Assembly: GCA_944338265.1 (NCBI GenBank)
Contig: CALVLO010000091.1
Span: 1 to 5,923, forward strand
Direction: 5' to 3'
DNA length: 5,923 bases
Origin: an uncultured Clostridia bacterium
GTDB lineage: Bacteria > Bacillota > Clostridia > Christensenellales > Borkfalkiaceae
The notes below the pieces were generated by a model. The model was given only the letters and a program-made list of their open reading frames with translations. It was not told the origin of the DNA and did no database searches. This document shows positions 5,775 through 5,923 of this stretch, piece after piece. Every line of letters begins with the position of its first letter. The stretch's first letter is position 1. Made by a program: the position numbers and the translations under genes.

Positions 5775-5893
5775 ACTCCCACCGTCTGCGCGGCGGAGCC
5801 GCGCAGACACCTCACTCCATGAGGGAGGCAAGGGGTGGAAGTAATTTCCCCTCATCCGATTTCCTCCCGCCGCGGTTGCGGCGGGAGGAAATC
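5775..5893. repeat. 119-base direct repeat, copy 2 (cut at the contig end)
   Basis: Second copy of 5556-5674, 219 bases downstream. The module A stem (5784-5794 with 5798-5808) is identical, but the loop is GGA instead of TCT. The module B stem GATTTCCTCCCGCCGC (5858-5873) pairs perfectly with 5878-5893 around GGTT. The copy stops exactly at the base of this stem, where adapter sequence starts, so the continuation with the CCTTCCCCC hairpin is missing. Confidence 0.9.
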
Positions 5894-5923
5894 AGATCGG
5901 AAGAGCACACGTCTGAACTCCAG
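5894..5923 (+). other. Illumina TruSeq adapter contamination (not genomic)
   Basis: The contig ends in the well-known TruSeq Read 1 adapter, beginning AGATCGGAAGAGC and continuing CACACGTCTGAACTCCAG. All 30 bases agree with the adapter as I know it. The first A may be the library A-tail or a genomic base, since the first repeat copy also has A at this point (5675). It should be trimmed. Confidence 0.97.

Noticed and set aside
5411..5855. Several 60-68 codon open frames on both strands in the repeat array
   Set aside because: Near-identical peptides arise from the repeated palindromes themselves, with low-complexity Pro/Arg/Gly translations and no start signals.
5415..5893. CRISPR array
   Set aside because: Repeats are long, modular and palindromic with a 219-base period and no regular 30-40 base unique spacers; no cas gene is present.
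5415..5893. Integron attC cassette array
   Set aside because: The hairpins do not show the conserved R/L core sites (GTT at the cassette junction, with extrahelical bases), and no integrase or short cassette genes are visible.
1..5893. Terminal inverted repeat of the contig (GATTTC at 1-6, GAAATC at 5888-5893)
   Set aside because: Only 6 bases, and both contig ends are assembly-defined; the right one is the arm of a hairpin next to adapter. Most likely coincidence.

Overview
The window is a metagenome-style contig (the last 30 bases are an Illumina adapter). It carries one very large gene, a secreted lipoprotein of about 1,584 residues at 402-5156 on the + strand, set between arrays of GC-rich palindromic repeats. 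The organism is most likely a gut-type member of the Bacillota (class Clostridia). This rests on the strong Shine-Dalgarno sequence, the consensus vegetative promoter in an AT-rich leader, the short Lys-Lys lipoprotein signal, the Ig-like architecture with GTYTV strands, and the CxxCG 'knuckles' placed between domains. Christensenellales-type genomes are a plausible home, but that is inference and no taxonomic marker gene is present.

Layout. Positions 1-197 hold a composite repeat made of three modules (A, B, C), each built around a hairpin. A G-tract cluster follows at 200-221, then an AT-rich promoter region (about 230-340) with a TTGACA/TAGAAT promoter at 305-333 and a palindrome just upstream of it. 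The gene has its own ribosome-binding site and, 23 bases after its stop codon, its own intrinsic terminator (5179-5206), so it looks like a single-gene transcription unit. From 5284 to 5893 there is no credible gene. Instead there is a run of perfect or near-perfect hairpins, including further copies of modules A, B and C in the same orientation as on the left and a 119-base direct repeat at 95.8% identity (219-base period). The last repeat copy is cut by adapter at 5894.

The protein appears to be a surface-displayed, lipid-anchored, multi-domain beta-rich protein: a lipobox Cys, an Ig-like domain, several beta-sandwich blocks (some lectin-like), and seven Cys-pair knuckles between domains, five of them clustered before the C-terminal domain. 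No catalytic motif was recognised; an adhesion or carbohydrate-binding role is inference only. The C-terminal domain is lower in GC and uses different codons from the rest of the gene, which suggests a module acquired or exchanged separately.

The most interesting non-coding signal is the repeat family. The flanking words are conserved while the hairpin stems between them change on both arms together, keeping stem length and loop size. No defence system, CRISPR array, transposase, tRNA or rRNA is visible.
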